From contig CAVXBB010000015.1 of assembly GCA_963759875.1 (NCBI GenBank), positions 1,798,001-1,862,000 on the forward strand: a stretch of 64,000 bases of DNA, given 5' to 3'. The stretch comes from JAFAGX01 sp963759875. GTDB lineage: Bacteria; Acidobacteriota; Terriglobia; Terriglobales; Acidobacteriaceae. The translations under genes were made by a program, and so were the position numbers. Positions 26,628 through 37,237 of this stretch are shown here, one piece after another; position 1 is the first letter of the stretch, and each line of letters starts with the position of its first letter. Under the pieces are notes generated by a model, which did not search any database, had not been told where the DNA came from, and saw only the letters and a program-made list of their open reading frames with translations.

Positions 26628-28099
26628 GTGGCTTTGCGCATATCCAAGTCGAATTTCAGGAGCTCCCTCACCAAGTGGTCGTTCACATGCCTATTCGTAC
26701 TCCTGACGGCTGCGGTAGCGCCTTCGCCGCCAAGCACCCGGTTCCGCTCGATCCCAAAGCTGATCCTTCCACCTGCATCGCTTGCCACGAAGACAAGACC
26801 AAAGGTAAAGCAGTGCATTCCGCGATGGCGATGGGATGCCTCAGCTGCCACGAAATCCGGACCAACAAAGATGTAACCCGCGTAAAGCTGATCACCACGA
26901 CCCCTACGCGCTCTGCCTCACCTGCCACGCGGACAAGAAAGCAGCCGACTTGAAGGGTACGGTTCATCCTCCTGCGGTTCGCGACTGCCTCAAGTGCCAC
27001 GATCCGCATAGTCTCGGATAACAAGAATCAGCTGTTGAAGCCGACGTCCGGCGATGAGAAAGAGAATCTTTGCCTGGGCTGCCACAAGGAGGGCGTTAAC
27101 GTCCCCGCCAAAGGCAGCCGTCATGCCGCGCTCGATATGGGCTGCGACACCTGCCACATCACGCACAAGACCGGCGAGATCGGTAAGACCGAATTCGATT
27201 TTCATCTGACCAAGGCGACTCCGGCGCTCTGCATCGACTGCCACGATGCAAGAGTGCCGATCTGCAGAAGGCGCACCAGAACCAGCCCTTCGCCACGGCG
27301 GATTGCCTGACCTGTCACGATCCGCACCAATCCGCCGCTCCCAAGCTGATGGCGAGGTTCATGCATCCGCCATTCGCCGACAAGCAATGCGACGTCTGCC
27401 ATGCAGCCGGCGAAGGATGGGAAAGTCGTTTTGACGCAGGCCGACGCCAAGTCACTTTGTGTGACCTGCCATGACGATAAGGCCAAGCTGATCGAGAGCG
27501 CCAAGGTGCCGCATCCGGGCGCGGCCGGAGATTGCACCGACTGCCACAATCCGCACGCCAGCAGCCAGCCGGGACTTGCCCAAGACAAACGCGTTGACAT
27601 CTGCCTGGGATGTCACAGCGACATCGCCGATCTCAAGCAAGAAGCGCATTCATCACCAGCCGGCATTTAAAGAAGGTTGCGCACCTGCCACGAGCCACAC
27701 GGCGGAGAAAATCAGCACTTGCTGCGGGCTGCAAACGTCAACACGCTTTGTCTGGAGTGCCACGGGCCGGATGCGGACCCCAAGAAACTCGAGAGCCAGC
27801 ACCTGGTCACGATCTTCGACGGCAAGGTGAAGCTGCCGGAAAACTACTTCAGCAACGAATGCCGATTCTGCCGCTGAAGTACGACCTGGGACACCCGACT
27901 GAGCGACACCCGGTTGCCACTGTGATGAACGTGAAGACCAAGATGCCGATTCCGATGACCTGCTTGACTTGTCATCAGCCGCACGCGGCGCAAAGAGCCT
28001 GGGATGCTGGTGAAAGATCAGAAAAACAACATGGATTTCTGCAAGAGCTGCCATGCCAATGGCTTGGACCTGACGGATGTACAGATGGGAGGCCAGTGA
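26628..28099 (+). pseudogene. Multiheme c-type cytochrome, 16 heme motifs, multiple frameshifts
   Basis: Joining frames gives a secreted protein of about 490 residues. It starts at a GTG 11 bases after GGGAGG, with signal sequence KWSFTCLFVLLTAAV and mature start AFAAKHPVPLDPKADPSTC. I count 16 CXXCH motifs of the doubled-CXXCH type between 26774 and 28060, including CIACHE, CLSCHE, CLKCHDPH, CDTCHITHK, CTDCHNPHAS and CKSCHAN; the thirteenth (27678-27691) lacks one base inside the motif and should read CATCHEPH. About eight one-base breaks interrupt the gene, yet no heme cysteine or histidine is lost by substitution. Such proteins carry electrons through the periplasm or across the outer membrane. 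It is the first gene of the plus-strand electron-transfer cluster. Confidence 0.8.
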
Positions 28100-28101
28100 A
28101 G

Positions 28102-29391
28102 ATGCCAAATCGATCGGTCAAATTCCATTCGTGGTGGAACTGCGACCGTAAGCCTGATCGGCTTTGCTCTCGCTCCTGTTCCTCTGCGCATCGCCGCTTA
28201 ATGCCGCAGAAGAAGAAGGCCGCGCCTGCTGCCGACTGAAGCCGGGAGATCAGCGAGTGACAGCTTATTTCGACATCAGCAAGATCGTATGGCCGAACCC
28301 GCCGGCGATCGCGCGCATCAAGTTCCTCGACCTTTACACCGGCGAAAAGATCGACCGCAGCAAGTTCGAGCCAAAGAAGAAAAAGCAGACCTGGATGGAC
28401 CGCCTGGCGGGCGCGCAATCCACAGACAACGTCAAGATCACCAGCCTTCCCTTCCAGCTCATCCGCACCTACGGCGTGGCGCGTCGATTCCAAGGGAAAG
28501 ATCTACGCGGCGGACCAGGCCGTGGGCGGAATTTTCATTTTCAATCCGGAAAACAAGGACCAGGTCGAACTGATCGGCAACGGTAAGCAGGCGCACTTCG
28601 GGCATGATCGCGGGGCTGGCGCTGGACGACAACGATCGCCTCTTCGTCACCGATGTCAAGCTGCACCGCGTCCTGGTGTTCAACCCCAAGCACGAGCAGG
28701 AAGGCGCGTTCGGGTCGGACGTGCTCGTTCGCCCCGGTGGCATCGCCATCGATACCGAGAACCGTTTTCTCTATGTGGTGGACACGCGGCAACGACGTGG
28801 TCGATGTCTTCGACGCTGACAGCTTACAAGCTATCTGCGCCAGATCGGCAAGCCCAGCCAGCAAGCACGAGCAGACCGACCCGGGAACCTTCTCGCTGCC
28901 CGAAGGCGTTGCCGTGGACGATGACGGCAACGTCTACGTCACCGACACCTTTAACAACCGGGTCGAGATCTTCGACGCCGACGGCAAGTTCATCAGCATG
29001 TTCGGCAAGAACGGCGACGGGCCTGGCGACTTGGAACGTCCCAAAGGCATTGCCGTCGATAGCGACGGCCACATCTGGGTGGTGGATGCGGCCACAGAAC
29101 CAGGTAAAAGTTTTCAATAAAGAAGGCCGCTTGCTGATCTACTTCGGCGGGCAGGGATATTACCCCGGCCAGTTCATGGGGCCGTGGGGAATCGCCATCG
29201 ACAAGTTCAACCGCGTCATCGTCTCGGAGACCTTCCCCGGCCGCGTGCAGATGTTCCGTTACGTGACCGATGCCGAGGCCGAAGCGGAGAAGGCAAGCGC
29301 GCGAAGCACGGATCAGAAGCGCCAGCGCGAATCCGGCGCAGCAGGCCGACGTCCAGCTGCAGCCGCTACGAAAGAGGTGGCGCCGAAATGA
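28102..29391 (+). pseudogene. NHL-repeat beta-propeller protein 1, multiple frameshifts
   Basis: About 430 residues when frames are joined. The ATG at 28102 follows GGGAGG with ten bases between and lies two bases after the cytochrome stop. A hydrophobic leader (LLFLCASPLNAAEEE) suggests export. Six or so NHL blades are visible: GKIYAADQAVGGIFIFNPE, DRLFVTDVKLHRVLVFNP, NRFLYVVDT, GNVYVTDTFNNRVEIFDAD, GHIWVVDAAT and NRVIVSETFPGRVQMFRY. Breaks occur near 28155, 28485, 28600, 28785, 28850 and 29095. NHL propellers bind proteins, peptides or carbohydrate; next to multiheme cytochromes they are usually exported and presumed to be assembly or surface partners. The stop overlaps an ATG (29388) of a doubtful 37-codon frame. 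Confidence 0.8.
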
Positions 29392-29540
29392 AGCGCGTCA
29401 CGCCGCGCGTTAACGCGGCCGAAAAAGTTTTGGCGGTCCGCGGACCTCCAAGAAAGGCAGGCTCAACGCCCGGCCAGCAGTACGCAAGAAGTCAGCAGTA
29501 AATGTGTTGCAGCACAAATCAGGAGGTTTTAGAACCATTT

Positions 29541-30509
29541 ATGAAGCGAATCACAGTAATCTGTACTCATGCGTCTTCGCCGCGTGTGCTGTGGCGATGG
29601 CGCAGTACACGGGTATCCCCCAGGGAGTTTCGGCACCAACCGGGAGCGTATAACGTCGTCCAAACCTACACCTACACACCAAAAACAGCCTACACGTACA
29701 AGGGCGGCCCTGACATATTGGGCGCTCACAATGGCTATGGCCGTGGCTGCGTCATGTGCCACACTCCGCACAGCGGCGCGTGGGGCAACAGCGTGAGCCA
29801 GCTGCCGATCCACAGAACGGTATGTACGCTCTGTGGGGCCAGGACCTCTCCCCGCTGTTCGGCGCGAAGTTCAACTTCAGCGGCGACGGCGCGGCGACCT
29901 ACCCGGTCACGCTGCCCACTGGTGGCACCATCACCAGCGCGCATGACGCCAACACCGTCATCCTGTTCTGCCTGAGCTGCCACGACGGCGTGGTGACCAA
30001 GGTCGGCATGATGCAGGGACAAACGGTTGAGACCCTGCCAATCGTGGGCGGCACCGCTCCAACGCTGCTCGGCACTGGCAGCTCCGTCCGGCGGAACCCC
30101 GTATAGCAACGACCACCCGGTGGGCGGCAGCGCTGAACGTCAGCTGCGGCGGCGCGGTACAACTGGGATTGCACCGGCGGCGGCGGCACACGCTCGCCGA
30201 TCATCACCGCTCGGGCCGAATATGAAAGCCTTCCTGACCAACTATCCTGCTTCCTTCTGGAATGCTGGTGGCAACCCGTTGGCCAGCTTTGAGGCACGAC
30301 CGTGAATGCAGTCACATGCACCACCTGCCACGACCAGCACAGCATGACCGTTTTCGTCGCGGGACGGTAGCAGCTACACGACCATGTTCTTCATTCGGGG
30401 CTATTACAACCCGACCGCCAACGGCAACTCGGTAGCGCAGTTCTGCCGCAATTGCCATGGTGGCGAATCGAACGAAATGCACGGTGTGGCGAGCGTACCG
30501 ACTGTTTAG
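29541..30509 (+). pseudogene. Tetraheme c-type cytochrome, multiple frameshifts
   Basis: About 320 residues after joining frames. The ATG at 29541 is preceded by AGGAGG at a longish 14-base spacing, and the leader reads VFAACAVAMAQYTG in the shifted frame. Four heme motifs remain: CVMCHTPHSGAWG (29754), CLSCHDGVV (29971), CTTCHDQHS (30318) and CRNCHGGES (30443). Between them are aromatic- and Gly-rich stretches such as NVVQTYTYTPKTAYTYKGG and DLSPLFGAKFNFSGDG. Breaks lie near 29565, 29810, 30090, 30250 and 30355. A small tetraheme cytochrome beside a propeller, a prolyl isomerase and a beta-barrel recalls the gene content around filament-forming cytochromes of Geobacter (OmcE type), but that comparison is inference. 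Confidence 0.75.
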
Positions 30510-30526
30510 CTGCTCTTTCACCGCGG

Positions 30527-30546
30527 GGGAGGGTGGTTTCCCTCCC
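30527..30546 (+). terminator. Possible rho-independent terminator after tetraheme cytochrome
   Basis: GGGAGGG (30527-30533) and CCCTCCC (30540-30546) form a perfect 7-base-pair stem with a 6-base loop, 18 bases after the cytochrome stop. The U-tract is weak (AGTTTC), so it may be an attenuating hairpin and not a full terminator. Confidence 0.45.
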
Positions 30547-30637
30547 TCAGTTTCAAGGAGAGATGTTGTGGGGCATCAACTCCCATACCGATTCCAAGCT
30601 GAAAGTAAGGTGGGGGAATTCATGGAAGTTAGACAGG

Positions 30638-30753
30638 GTCATTCCGAAGCTCCGCGCTTTTACCAGCGGGGCGAGGAATCTCGCGAGGAGCTACGAAGGT
30701 GCTGCACGCAAGATCCCTCGCTGCGCCTGAAAGACGGCTCCGCTCGGGATGAC
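30638..30753. repeat. GTCATTCCGA-type palindromic interspersed repeat
   Basis: The element begins GTCATTCCGAAGCTCCGCGC and ends CGCTCGGGATGAC, whose reverse complement starts GTCATCCCGAGCG. A second inner inverted pair is GAGGAATCTCGCG with CGCAAGATCCCTC. The 116-base unit can fold into a long branched hairpin. A spurious minus-strand frame across it reads HPERSRLSGAARDLA, a peptide often seen when such repeats are translated in acidobacterial genomes. It sits in the gap between the tetraheme cytochrome and the prolyl isomerase and probably moves or spreads as a REP/MITE-like unit. Confidence 0.6.
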
Positions 30754-30842
30754 GCCGTGAAAAATTGCAGCGCTGACCTTTCGCATGAGGGCACGACTTC
30801 ATTGCAACGAAGCCGCGCCCTGATACGAAACGGACTGGTGAG

Positions 30843-31909
30843 ATGAACTCAAGCATGAAAAACCGCCCGAAACTCTGTGGTCGGGTGGGGCTGATATGTG
30901 CCGGGCTGCTGTCGCGTTTTCGTTGGCGGCGGCGCAGGTCGCCTCCCACTCTTCCACGGTCGCCGAGGCGGGGGCCAGTTCTCATTTCAGTACTAAGCCC
31001 GGTATTGCAGCCGGTTGGCCGGCCGGTGGCGAGGGTGAATGGTGCGGTGCTGACGGATCGCGACTTGCTTCGCGAGATGTTCAACATCTTCCCCTACGCA
31101 CGCCTGCACAATGGTTTTCCGCAAGCCATGGAAGCCGACATTCGTGCCGGCGCTATGAAGATGATGATCTTCGAGGAATTGGTCTACCAGCAGGCGAAGC
31201 GCAGCAACATGACGGTGCCGCCGGAGCGGGTTACCCGCGGCATGGCCGAATTCCGGAAGAAGTTCGATTCACCCGCGGAATACCGCGAGATTCATGAAGG
31301 AGGAGTTCCACGGTTCAGAGCAGTTGCTGCAGGGGAAGGTCGAGCGCTCGTTGCTGATCGACAAATATCTCAAGCTTCAGGTGGCGGATAAGTCGGCCGT
31401 CTCACTAGCTGAGGCAAGGCGTACTTCGACCAGCACCCGGAGCGATTCCAGATCGCGGAATCCTTCTCGTTCCAAAGCATAACTCTTTTGCCGCCGCAGA
31501 ACGCGACTGCGTCCCAGTTGAAGGAGGAGCGCAAGCGCGCCGAAGACGCGCTGCACCAGGCCAAGGTGACGAAGAGTTATGAGGAGTTCGGGGTGCTGGC
31601 AGAAAAAATTTCCGAGGACGATTTCCGAGTGGTGATGGGCGACCATAAGGCCGCCGACCGTTCGAAACTTCCTCCGGCGGTGGTGAACGCACTGGCGACG
31701 ATGCAACCGACCAGGTGAGCGACCTCGTCGAGTTCGACAAAAATGCCTACACCATTCTGCGGCTAACGCTCACATTTCTCCCGGTACGATGAAGTTTGAA
31801 GAGGTAAAGGACTCGCTGCGTGCGCAATTGCAAAAGAACAAGACGGAGGAATTGCGCCGCAACCTCGATGCTTCGTCTAAGGAAGAATGCCAAGGTAGAG
31901 GAGCTTTAA
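30843..31909 (+). pseudogene. Periplasmic parvulin-type peptidyl-prolyl isomerase (SurA/PpiC-like), multiple frameshifts
   Basis: About 355 residues after joining frames. The start MNSSMKNRPKLCGRVGLICA leads into a hydrophobic signal region that needs a frame change near 30920. The N-terminal SurA-like domain follows (VARVNGAVLTDRDLLREMF, FEELVYQQAKRSNMTVP). After breaks near 31290 and 31410 come HPERFQIAESFSFQSITLL and a parvulin domain (KVTKSYEEFGVLAEKISED, KLPPAVVNALATMQP, VSDLVEFDKNAYTILRL). Further breaks lie near 31710, 31765 and 31880. Such chaperones help fold exported beta-barrels and cytochromes, and the outer-membrane protein is the next gene, so it is probably a dedicated foldase of this locus. 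Confidence 0.75.
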
Positions 31910-31980
31910 GTTGCGTGCAGCCCGGGCACATGTCGACCCGATCTCTTCCGGGCGTAAGCCTTAACGAAACGCAGATTGTA

Positions 31981-33914
31981 GTGAAGTTTCAGCCAACCTC
32001 GATCCCTTGATTCCGCTGTCGGCATTTTTGTGGTGGTCATATTGATCATGGTGATGGTGCCGCGTACGAATGCACAAGTGAATGTGGGAGACGCCAGCAT
32101 GCATCTGACCGGTATCCTCGCTGGCGGATACAGCGCTGATTACTCCAACGTCGCCAACTCCGATCACAGCAACATTGGCGCGGGCGTGGCCGATCTGTCC
32201 GGCTCGTACTACAACCCCAATTTTCTCGGGTTCGACATCTCCCCGTTTTACAACCAGTCGCAAGTCAACTCCAATTTCAGTCGGTCACGTCGGCCAGTGG
32301 CGTAAACGCAATGCCACGATCTTCAGCGGCAGCAAATTCCCGGGCTCCATCAGCTATTCCAAGGTTTATAACAGCACCGGGAACTATGCTGTTCCGCAAC
32401 TCGCGAACTTCGCGGTCGAAGGCGTTGCAGCAACCTGCAACTTACAGCACCAACGCCAACACCGATACGCTCGCCATCAACTGGGGCCTCAATTTCGGAT
32501 AGATTGGCCCAGGCTAAATTTCGGTCTTGCCGACGGAGACGCCGGCTATTCTATTTACGGGACGAATGCACAACGGAACGACACACTTTGACATGGTCTC
32601 GCTCACATCGTCCTATAAATTCGCCGGGTTCTTTCTGAGCGGCGGATTTCAGCACAGCGGTTCGAATTCACTGACGCCGGAGGTGCTGGTGTCAGGGCCC
32701 GAGCTACAATCGAATTCGACTACCAATACATGGACTTTTGATGTGGAACACACGCTGCCATGGCATGGGGGCGCTTCCGCAGGCGTCACCAGATCAACAG
32801 TCAATACCGTCGATACCGACATCGGTAACTCTGGCTCGCGCACAAATTATGACGCCACCATAGACACGCTGAACGGGAGCCTAAACGTCACCCGATCAGG
32901 ACTTTAAATCTAGGATTCAACGCTTACTACACCGACAATCTCCAAGGAACGCTTTACAATCATTAGCTGACGGCAGGGGCGATCGGACCGGGAGCCGAGG
33001 CAGAGAACCCCTCGGACGCTTTGAGTCTGACCGGTTACGGCAATTACGACATTGGCACGCATGTACACGTGAGGGGTACCGTCACCCGGCAGGACCAATC
33101 GTTCGTGGGCACGTCTTTTGCCTCTAATTCAGTCACCGGAACGGTAATGTACAGTAACGCGTTGTTGGGCGGATATATCACCGCGACGGGGGGAGTGACG
33201 CGGACCTGGCTCAGTGGTAGTTCCGAATACCACGCCACGACGGGCACCAACGACCAGATTACTTATACGCGCAGGGTCGGGAAATGGAACATCAACGGCG
33301 CCGTCGGCTATTCGCAGAGCGTCGAGACCGTGCTGATTGCATATACCAGTTCGGGTTTCAATTACACTGGCGGCATCGGCCGCAAGCTCAGCCGCCATAC
33401 GTATTGGGGTGCTTACGCGGCCGGCGCAGAAGAGCCTGCTGACCGAGCAACCCGGCTCCGCGAATTCCAGCCAGAGCTACTCGACAACGCTCTCTCTGTA
33501 CAAATTCAGCGTCAGCGGCTCCTACGGGAAAGCCGAACGGGAACGCGCTATTGACGCCCACGGGGCTGGTGGCCACGCCCGTTCCCGTGCCGATCCTGAA
33601 CCCGGCATCGGTTGTGCTGTTTAATGGCACGTCGTACTCGGCAGGATTGGGAGCGAGCCCGGTGCCCGGACTGACTATAACCGCGAACTTCTCCAAAGGT
33701 ATCAGCAATACACAGACCTCAGAGCTCGAGCGTAACGTATTCAAACAACAACAACGAAAACGTGAGCGTTCTTGTCTACTACAACTTCCGCAAATTGAAT
33801 TTCAACTGCGGGATACTATAGGTTAGTGCAGGGATTCAGCATCGCTGGACACGCCGCCTACGAAGGTGGGTTCGTATTACTTCGGAGTTTCGCGATCAGT
33901 TCAATTTCTTCTGA
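31981..33914 (+). pseudogene. Outer-membrane beta-barrel protein (porin-like conduit candidate), many frameshifts
   Basis: About 640 residues if about a dozen breaks are bridged; the start at GTG 31981 is approximate. The leader is hydrophobic (FVVVILIMVMVPRTNAQ). The mature protein shows alternating amphipathic strands with Gly, aromatics, Ser and Thr: LTGILAGGYSADYSNVA, LSGSYYNPNFLGFDISPFY, SSYKFAGFFLSGGFQHSG, YGNYDIGTHVHVRGTVTRQ, WNINGAVGYSQSVETVL and TITANFSKGISNT. The end resembles GSYYFGVSR followed by FNFF and a stop at 33912-33914, a terminal aromatic expected for BAM substrates. It lies between the prolyl isomerase and NHL protein 2 and is the best candidate for the outer-membrane sheath of a porin-cytochrome conduit. 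Confidence 0.65.
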
Positions 33915-35000
33915 TGGCTGTCGGGAAGATGCAAACGCGTCAGGGACGTCGCAGTGGGCAGCATGCTAGTGCTGGTCCTGGTTCCGGGGGCCGGGGCAGG
34001 GTCGAAAGCACGGCCCAGCGCCTTCAACCGTACCGCAACTTGAACTCGAAGGCGGACGGAAGCTGACGTATGAAGGCAGCTTCAGCTCCGAGGCGACGTC
34101 AGAACAAAGCGCGGATTCTGGAAGCACTCTGCTGGATGTGGTCGCGGGCGAAGCGCAATTGCACTCTCTGGTCCTTCCCTACAGCGTAGTTACCGATTCG
34201 CATGATCGTGTGATCGTAACGGACCGGGGCGCAGCCGGCATTCACATCTTCGATTTTGCCGAGCACAAATACAAATTCATTTCACGCAATCAAAGAAGAT
34301 GACGGGCTGCATGCGCCGCAATGCGTCGCCGTGGATGCCGCCGACAACATCTACGTCACCGATTCGGAGGCGGGCAAGATCTTCGTCTTCGACTCCAACG
34401 GAAAGTTTCAGCGGGTGATCGGGAGTCTGAAAGGCGGGGAGGGATACTTTAAGCGGCCAACCGGAATCGCGGTGGATTCCAAGCCCAGCGGATCTATGTC
34501 ACGGACACCTTGCGCAACCAGATTTTCGTGCTCGATATGCAGGGAAGCGTGCTGCAGAGGATCGGCAAGACGGGCACGCGGCAATGGCGAATTCAACTTT
34601 CCGACCGAATTGCGGCTGGACGACGAAGGGTTGATTGTCGTGGATGCCATGAACTTCCGGGTCCAGGTTCTGGATCGTTCTGGAGCGTTCAAATATGCGA
34701 TCGGGCAAATCGGCGAGGGACAAGGCCAGATGTTTCGGCCAAAGGGAATCGGCGTGGATTCGGAAGGGCATCTCTATATGGTCGAAGGCCTGAGCGGCAT
34801 GGTCCAGGTGTTTGACCGCGAAGGACAGCTTGCTGTATTACTTCGGGCAGAAGGGTACGGGGTTTGGGGAATTTCAGTTGCCAACGGGATTGTTTATCGA
34901 TCGAAATGACCGCGTGTTTGTGGTCGATTCCTACAATCGCCGCGTTCAGGTCTTCCATTACTTCGGGCTGCACAAGGGAGCCGAAGGAGGAGGACAGTGA
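33914..35000 (+). pseudogene. NHL-repeat beta-propeller protein 2, multiple frameshifts
   Basis: About 360 residues. The ATG at 33914 overlaps the barrel gene's TGA by one base. After a leader (SMLVLVLVPGAGAGS, shifted frame) the propeller follows: SHDRVIVTDRGAAGIHIFD, DNIYVTDSEAGKIFVFDS, RIYVTDTLRNQIFVLDM, EGLIVVDAMNFRVQVLDRS, GHLYMVEGLSGMVQVFDR and RVFVVDSYNRRVQVFHY. Breaks lie near 33955, 34040, 34280, 34485, 34590 and 34845. It is a paralogue of NHL proteins 1, 3 and 4; the VIV-DRG-IHIFDF block is shared with protein 3. The end overlaps the next cytochrome's GTG start in a GTGA, with an AAGGAGGAGGA site, so the two are translationally coupled. Confidence 0.8.
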
Positions 35001-37185
35001 GGCTCCGGTCGTTTGCGATCGTGGTGACGATATGGGCTGCTGGTATGGTGCTGGCGCAAACCACAGATGTGATGGGTCCGCATGACCTGTCGCCGGGCGG
35101 TACATCGCCGATCAAGGGAACTTTGTCCGGCTCCTGCCTGTATTGCCATGCGCCACACTCCGGCTTAAACGGGCAAGCCGGGGTTGCGCAGACTCCACTG
35201 TGGAACCAAAAGCTTTCGAACGTGCAATCGTACACGGTGTACAGCAGCACAACGCTGGTAAACACCCAACCCTCGCCGCCGCTGGGGACGGACAGCACGC
35301 TTGTCTTAGCTGCCATGATGGTACGGTGGCGGGATCGCCGGGAGCGCTGGTGGCTTACGGCCAGGTTCCGATGAGCGGCCAGATGAACTCTTCGGACGTA
35401 TTTGGCACGAGCCTTTCAACCATGCATCCGGTCAGCTTTGTTCTTCCCTTGAAAGCGGCTCCTGACTCTGGTGCCGTCCTTGACCGCAAACCCGCCCACC
35501 ACGGCCGATCCCACTGGCGCCGTGAAGCTCATCAATGGAAACGTCGAGTGCACGAGTTGCCACAATCCCCACGTGCAGAATATCGATCCGAATAATTCGA
35601 ATTTTCTGGTGATAAACAATGCCGGCAGCCAACTCTGCCTGGCCTGCCATAGCACGATCCCGACGGCCACGGGCATGGGCCTTACGAACGTAGCGACTGC
35701 CAGCCCTGCGGCCCCTGGCACGGCTGATTCCTCCGGCATGATCGCAAGCCATGCAAACCAGCTTACGATGATGAACATTGGCCTGTTCACGCATGCGTCC
35801 TCATCTGAACCAGTTGCAGAGAATTGGATAGGCGAGGGAACACTGAAGAATGTGGGAACGCGGACCGCAAGCGCACCAGCGACAAGAACGGAGAAGACGA
35901 ACCCACTTGCAGGATGGTCGAGTAGCATTCACGCGACGGCGACGAACGGCGTTGCCAGGCAAGTGTCGGTTGAAAGAAGCCTTGACGTTTCTCCACGGAC
36001 GACGCTGAGTGCGAAACAGTCGTCGCTTGGCTCCTATGGCACAGTTGCAAAGAACGGCTGTTCATCTTGCCACACCCAGCACAATGCCATTGGGGGGAAT
36101 TCATTGCTGCGTGCGGTTGACGACCAGACCTGCGTCATCTGTCACAACGGCAGCTCCAACGTCTCACCTCCGGCGCCTAATGTCCTTTCTGAAATGGTAG
36201 CCCCGAAGAATGGTCATGCATTTTCGCCGGGGAACACGGCTCATCGCAGCAATGAAAATGCATTATTGAATCAAAACCTTCATGTCACGTGTGTCGATTG
36301 CCACAATCCGCACTCGTCCAAGAAGGTGACCGGTTCTCCCGCAGCGCCCGGTATACGAAGCTCTCAAGGCCGGGTTGCTTGGGATCAGCGCGACTGACGG
36401 GGTCACTGTGCTGAATCCAGCAATCAACCAATATGAAAATTGTTTGCGCTGCCATGGCACGGGCACAGGCAAGCAAGCGAAAATCAATTTTGGCTATTTG
36501 CCGGTGCGGTTGGTGTCCGGAGGCGATCCTCTGAACGTGATTCCGCAGTTCAGCAATGCGATCTCAAGTCATCCCGTGATGCACGAGCGCAGCAGCGCGC
36601 TCCCGCAACCCAGCCTTCGACCTAACATGCTGAACCTGGATGGCCGGACGCAGGCGCGCAGCATGGCGCAGCCGCATTCTTTGCACCGACTGCCACAATA
36701 GCGACGATAATCGCGAATTCGGCGGCAATGGTCCGAACGGGCCGCATGGCTCGACATTTACGCATATTTTGGAGCGTCGTTACGAATTCAGTCAGGCACC
36801 GCTACCGGGAAAATTCGTCACCAATCTATTCCCGAATCCAAGCTTAAGCGCCGAGGGCGGCGCCAGCGGCGGCCCGTACGCTCTGTGCGCCAAGTGCCAC
36901 GACCTCGCGCAAATCGCGAATAACACGAGCTTCAGCGAACACGCGCGCCACGTAGTGCAGGACGGATTCTCTTGTTCAGTGTGTCACACAGCCCACGGGA
37001 CTGGGGTCCAGCCCGGCAGCAGTTTCGGGCAGCGTCTGATTAATTTCGATCTGAATGTGGTGGCCGCAAACGGCTCGAGTCCAATTTCTTACAATCGCGC
37101 AACGAACTCCTGCAGCCTGGTCTGCCACAATCATGCGCACCAATCCGGTTCGCCGACTGGCGCTGCTAAGCCTAGCCGCCGTTAG
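34997..37185 (+). pseudogene. Multiheme c-type cytochrome, 12 heme motifs, several frameshifts
   Basis: About 730 residues. The GTG at 34997 overlaps the NHL 2 stop and starts a signal peptide (MRLRSFAIVVTIWAAGMVLA). Heme motifs by frame: CLYCHAPHSG, CLSCHDGTV, CTSCHNPHV, CLACHST, CSSCHTQHN, CVICHNG, CVDCHNPHSS, CLRCHGTG, CTDCHNS, CAKCHDL, CSVCHTAHG and a final CSLVCH (37111-37128), a rarer CX3CH spacing. Breaks lie near 35300, 35490, 35800, 36340 and 36665. The doubled-CXXCH type and CH(A/T)PHSG motifs match the other two cytochromes. It ends the plus-strand run; a divergent secreted protein converges 52 bases later. Confidence 0.8.
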
Positions 37186-37237
37186 TAAGCCCGTGGGATT
37201 CCCATCCGACCTGTTACAACAGTGACGGTGAGGGTTA

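Noticed and set aside
29388..29501. 37-codon frame starting in the NHL 1 stop (MKRVTPRVNAAEKV)
   Set aside because: Too short and without motif in a region full of indels; it may be a relic of a longer frame, but nothing supports a product.
30629..31087. Minus-strand frame containing HPERSRLSGAARDLA
   Set aside because: This peptide is the translation of the palindromic intergenic repeat and antisense of the prolyl isomerase; it is a known type of false gene.
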